DNA of 17,717 nucleotides from SFHK01 sp045538305 (GTDB lineage: Bacteria; Bacillota; Clostridia; Christensenellales; Aristaeellaceae), in contig JAZSRC010000090.1 of assembly GCA_045538305.1 (NCBI GenBank), forward strand, positions 1 through 17,717. Reading direction: 5' to 3'. Shown piece by piece: positions 15,375 through 17,717 of this stretch. The position numbers and the translations under genes were made by a program. Below the pieces are notes generated by a model, which ran no database searches, was not told the origin of the DNA, and worked only from the letters and a program-made list of their open reading frames with translations. How positions within the stretch are numbered: the first letter of the stretch is position 1; each line of letters begins with the position of its first letter.

Positions 15375-15416
15375 AGCTCCCTCTGTACGCACCAACTCAA
15401 GGAGGAACTACGCCAA

Positions 15417-16463
15417 ATGACCAGTCTATTGAGATCCGTACTGGATTTTGCCCAGGACATCGTGCACAATTACGGTTGGGCGGTCATTATCTTCTCGATT
15501 ATCATTAAAGGCGTCCTTTTGCCGCTGGATGTCAAATCCCGCAAATCGATGCGCGCCATGACGGCTCTGAACCCCAAGATGGAGGAGCTGAAAAAGCGCT
15601 ACGCCAACGATCAGGAAAAGCTCAACCAGAAAATGAGCGAGTTGTATAAAAAGAATAAGGTCAATCCGCTCTCCGGCTGTCTGCCGATGCTGATTCAGCT
15701 GCCGATTCTGTTCATGATGTTCTCTGTTATGAGGAATACTGCGGCCGAAATGCAGCTTGGCCAGATGTTTGACTGGATCAGTGCAAACTTCCTAAACGAA
15801 GCCAAGGAGTTCCTCTCGCTCGATTCCGCCCAGGTTCAGGATATGCTGAAGGCGATTGAGTCCGGCGCCGCGCTTGAAACCTACGGCGATCCCCAGGGCT
15901 GGCTCTGGATCAAGAGCGTGTTCCAGCCCGATTCCTTCATGAAGACCGTTATTCCCACGATGACGGATCTGAAAAACATGCTTACCCAGTATGCTGACAA
16001 GCTTTCGCCCGAAATGGCGGATGTTCTTACGCAGTACGCAGCCGATACTGCCGGCATTGCAAGCGCCGTGGATCTGGCGGTAAGCAACAACTGCGGCTTT
16101 ACCCGCTTCAATCTGTTCCTGAACTTCCTGCCCGTCAGCTTCCCGAGCAACTGGAGCAGCTATGTAAACGGCTGCTTTGTTCTTCCGGTTCTGGCCGGCG
16201 TAACCCAGTTCCTTCAGACGAAGCTTACCCCCACCACTGCGGACGCAGGCTCGAACAAGGGCGGCAGCGGTGCATTCATGAAGTGGTTCTTCCCTATCTT
16301 CTCCGTGTGGATCTGTCTTTCTTCCACCGCAGCGTTCGCCATTTACTGGGTATTTGTCAACATCTGGGGCATTGTAACCAACTTTGCCATCAACAAGTAC
16401 CTTGACAAGAAAGAAAATAAGAACATCCAGGTTGAATCTGAAAAGGAGGCCCTCCAGCCTTGA
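15417..16463 (+). CDS. yidC: Membrane protein insertase YidC/SpoIIIJ family
   Basis: A YidC/Oxa1/Alb3 insertase of 348 residues, which inserts and folds membrane proteins. TM1 is about 18-36, followed by the cytoplasmic coiled-coil hairpin (about 45-82) and TM2 NPLSGCLPMLIQLPILFMMF (83-102). Late helices include NGCFVLPVLAGVTQFLQTKL (251-270), FFPIFSVWICLSSTAAFAIY (291-310) and a final segment at about 311-326. The conserved Arg of the hydrophilic groove (Arg73 in SpoIIIJ) is matched by Lys31 in SIIIKGVLLPL. The extracellular region between TM2 and TM3 is long (about 107-230), roughly a hundred residues more than SpoIIIJ. There is no lipobox Cys. GGAGG lies 11 bases before the ATG. Its stop overlaps the start of jag. 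Confidence 0.95.
   Translation: MTSLLRSVLDFAQDIVHNYGWAVIIFSIIIKGVLLPLDVKSRKSMRAMTALNPKMEELKKRYANDQEKLNQKMSELYKKNKVNPLSGCLPMLIQLPILFMMFSVMRNTAAEMQLGQMFDWISANFLNEAKEFLSLDSAQVQDMLKAIESGAALETYGDPQGWLWIKSVFQPDSFMKTVIPTMTDLKNMLTQYADKLSPEMADVLTQYAADTAGIASAVDLAVSNNCGFTRFNLFLNFLPVSFPSNWSSYVNGCFVLPVLAGVTQFLQTKLTPTTADAGSNKGGSGAFMKWFFPIFSVWICLSSTAAFAIYWVFVNIWGIVTNFAINKYLDKKENKNIQVESEKEALQP
16445..16455 (+). other. Small hairpin at the jag ribosome binding site
   Basis: GGAG-GCC-CTCC folds on the AAAGGAGG ribosome binding site of jag inside the end of yidC. A ribosome finishing yidC would open it, which would couple the two genes. The stem is only four base pairs, so this is weak. Confidence 0.3.
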
Positions 16464-17461
16464 GAACCATTGAAACCAGCGGAAAAACCGTTGAAGAAGC
16501 CATCAGCGCGGGCCTTAGAGAGCTTGGCTGCGATATCAGCGAGGTTACCCATGAAGTGCTTGACAAAGGTTCCACCGGCCTTTTCGGCATGTTCGGAAGA
16601 CTTGCCCGCGTAAGGCTTACCGTAAAGGAAAACGAACCCGATTTTGATTTTGATATGCCTGTTCTGAGCCTGGCGCCCCAGGCCGATTCTGAGAAGAAAG
16701 CAAAGGAAAAGGCAGAAAAGAAGGCTAAGGATAAGCCTGCCGCCAAGGGAAAGGAAAAGGCCGAAAAGAAAGCCGAGACCGAAAAGAAGGCGGAGCCCGA
16801 AGCCGAGAAAAAGGCGGACGAGCCCAAGAAAGAGGCAGAACCCAAGGTTGAAGCCGAAGCGCCTGCAGCCGAGCCCAAGCCCAGAAAGCCCCGCCGTGAA
16901 CGCGCTCCCCGTAAGGAGAACAGCAAGCCTCAGGAAAGCGCAAACGCAGAGGAAGCTGCCGACAATCCCGAAGAAACCAAGCCCGAGCTTCCGCCGCTGG
17001 ATGTTGAAGCCCTGAGCGAAACCGGCCGCCGCGCATATGAATTCCTGTCAAACGTCACCCGCATGATGGGCGTAAACGTAGAAATCCGTATGCTGGAAGA
17101 AGAAAACCACCTGACGGTTGAAATGACCGGCGACACGCTGGGCGTACTGATCGGCCGCCGCGGCGAAACGATGGACGCGCTTCAGTATCTCACCAGCCTC
17201 ACGGTAAACAAGGACAAGAGCGAATACACCCGCGTATCTCTGGACGTCGAACACTATCGCGCCAAGCGCGAGGAAACGCTCAGAAAGCTCGCCCTGCGAA
17301 TGGCAAACCGTGCCAAGAAGACCGGCCGCCGCGTAGTGCTTGAGCCCATGAATCCCTATGAGCGCCGCGTTATGCACTCCGCACTTCAGAATCATCCTTT
17401 CGTACAGACGCATTCCGAAGGCGAAGAGCCCTACCGCCGCGTAATCATCACGCTGAAATAA
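16460..17461 (+). CDS. jag: Jag/KhpB RNA-binding protein (Jag-N, KH, R3H)
   Basis: This 333-residue cytoplasmic RNA-binding protein has a Jag-N domain (about 1-54, including KGSTGLFGMFGRLARVRL), a long low-complexity Lys/Ala/Glu/Pro linker (about 76-178), a KH domain with IGRRGETMDALQYLTS (231-246; the GxxG loop is GRRG) and a C-terminal R3H domain with RRVMH (302-306). Jag/KhpB partners with KhpA and affects cell elongation and envelope mRNAs in streptococci; the gene is usually next to yidC. The start is a TTG at 16460 sharing TTGA with the yidC stop, with AAAGGAGG ten bases upstream. Last gene of the cluster, followed by repeat copy B. Confidence 0.95.
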   Translation: MRTIETSGKTVEEAISAGLRELGCDISEVTHEVLDKGSTGLFGMFGRLARVRLTVKENEPDFDFDMPVLSLAPQADSEKKAKEKAEKKAKDKPAAKGKEKAEKKAETEKKAEPEAEKKADEPKKEAEPKVEAEAPAAEPKPRKPRRERAPRKENSKPQESANAEEAADNPEETKPELPPLDVEALSETGRRAYEFLSNVTRMMGVNVEIRMLEEENHLTVEMTGDTLGVLIGRRGETMDALQYLTSLTVNKDKSEYTRVSLDVEHYRAKREETLRKLALRMANRAKKTGRRVVLEPMNPYERRVMHSALQNHPFVQTHSEGEEPYRRVIITLK

Positions 17462-17520
17462 GCGCATGAAAAGTGTCCGCCACAAAAGTGACGTACGCTT
17501 TAGATTATCAACAAACTCCG

Positions 17521-17661
17521 GGGAGAGGTTTGGAGAGGGAGCGCGCCCCCTCTCCATTTTTTATCGATTTCGGCGGCATGTACGGCGAAATCGCGCGTTT
17601 TACAAAGCGTAGCGACGAATACCGCTTCCCATTTCCGATCGCCGCCCGGAAATCCCGCAGG
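17521..17661 (+). repeat. Dispersed intergenic repeat, copy B (downstream of jag)
   Basis: This is the plus-strand equivalent of copy A (1-143), in inverted orientation within the window. It contains the terminator hairpin, the 39-base identical core (17563-17601) and the conserved end CCCGCAGG (17654-17661). Differences are confined to the hairpin loop and to a variable stretch about 17602-17650. Confidence 0.85.
17532..17555 (+). terminator. Rho-independent terminator after jag
   Basis: GGAGAGGG / CCCTCTCC, an 8-bp stem with an 8-base loop, followed by ATTTTTT. It lies 70 bp after the jag stop and ends the rpmH-rnpA-yidD-yidC-jag unit. Its loop differs from the copy at 109-132 while the arms match. 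Confidence 0.8.
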
Positions 17662-17683
17662 ATTTCAGGCGTTCGGCCCGCTT

Positions 17684-17710
17684 CCATCAAAAAAGAGACT
17701 TTTTTGATGG
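17684..17710. terminator. Perfect A/T-rich hairpin, bidirectional terminator-like
   Basis: CCATCAAAAAAG / CTTTTTTGATGG, a perfect 12-bp stem around a 3-base loop (AGA). The T run inside the stem suits termination in either direction. It lies 22 bp after repeat copy B and near the window end, so its gene context is unknown. Confidence 0.5.
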
Positions 17711-17717
17711 CTCGAGC

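Overview
The window looks like chromosomal DNA of a moderately GC-rich Gram-positive anaerobe, probably a gut-type Clostridia member (Bacillota). The evidence is the Clostridia-like L34/RnpA/YidD/YidC/Jag cluster, the pta-ackA-DUF177-rpmF order, strong AGGAGG ribosome binding sites, consensus SigA-type promoters, a VanW-domain protein, a DegV protein, a DUF1846 protein and a feoA-feoB-small cysteine-rich protein operon. The exact genus cannot be read from the sequence. Nearly every base is assigned to 18 protein genes. I see no rRNA, tRNA, CRISPR array, transposase or phage gene.

Layout. 1-3012: ferrous iron uptake operon feoA-feoB-FeoB-associated small protein on the minus strand, behind a consensus promoter overlapped by a DtxR/IdeR-like palindrome. 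3058-6565: two one-nucleotide-spaced half-transporter genes forming a heterodimeric ABC exporter with one intact and one degenerate ATP site. 6630-11001: operon VanW-domain protein, RidA, DegV, DUF1846, with its own promoter and a terminator-like hairpin. 11074-11913: DUF177 and rpmF (L32) with promoter and hairpin. 11949-14248: pta-ackA acetate pathway with promoter. 14249-14631: divergent intergenic region with the rpmH promoter and a structured rpmH leader. 14632-17461: rpmH-rnpA-yidD-yidC-jag on the plus strand, the cluster that usually lies beside the replication origin. Here dnaA is not upstream, and nothing like mnmE appears before the window ends.

The two ends of the window carry copies of the same roughly 140-bp repeat in inverted orientation. 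Each copy lies just downstream of an outward-facing operon and begins with a terminator hairpin, followed by a core of 39 identical bases. This is probably a dispersed intergenic repeat family, and it may also explain why the sequence ends where it does.

Functionally this is mostly core metabolism and housekeeping: iron import, acetate/ATP formation from acetyl-CoA (pta, ackA), ribosome and RNase P components, and membrane protein insertion. The envelope and lipid-related operon is less well characterised. I found no clearly new multi-gene system. The most unusual signals are non-coding: the paired repeats, the rpmH leader, the feo operator region and a hairpin that covers the ribosome binding site of the DUF1846 gene.
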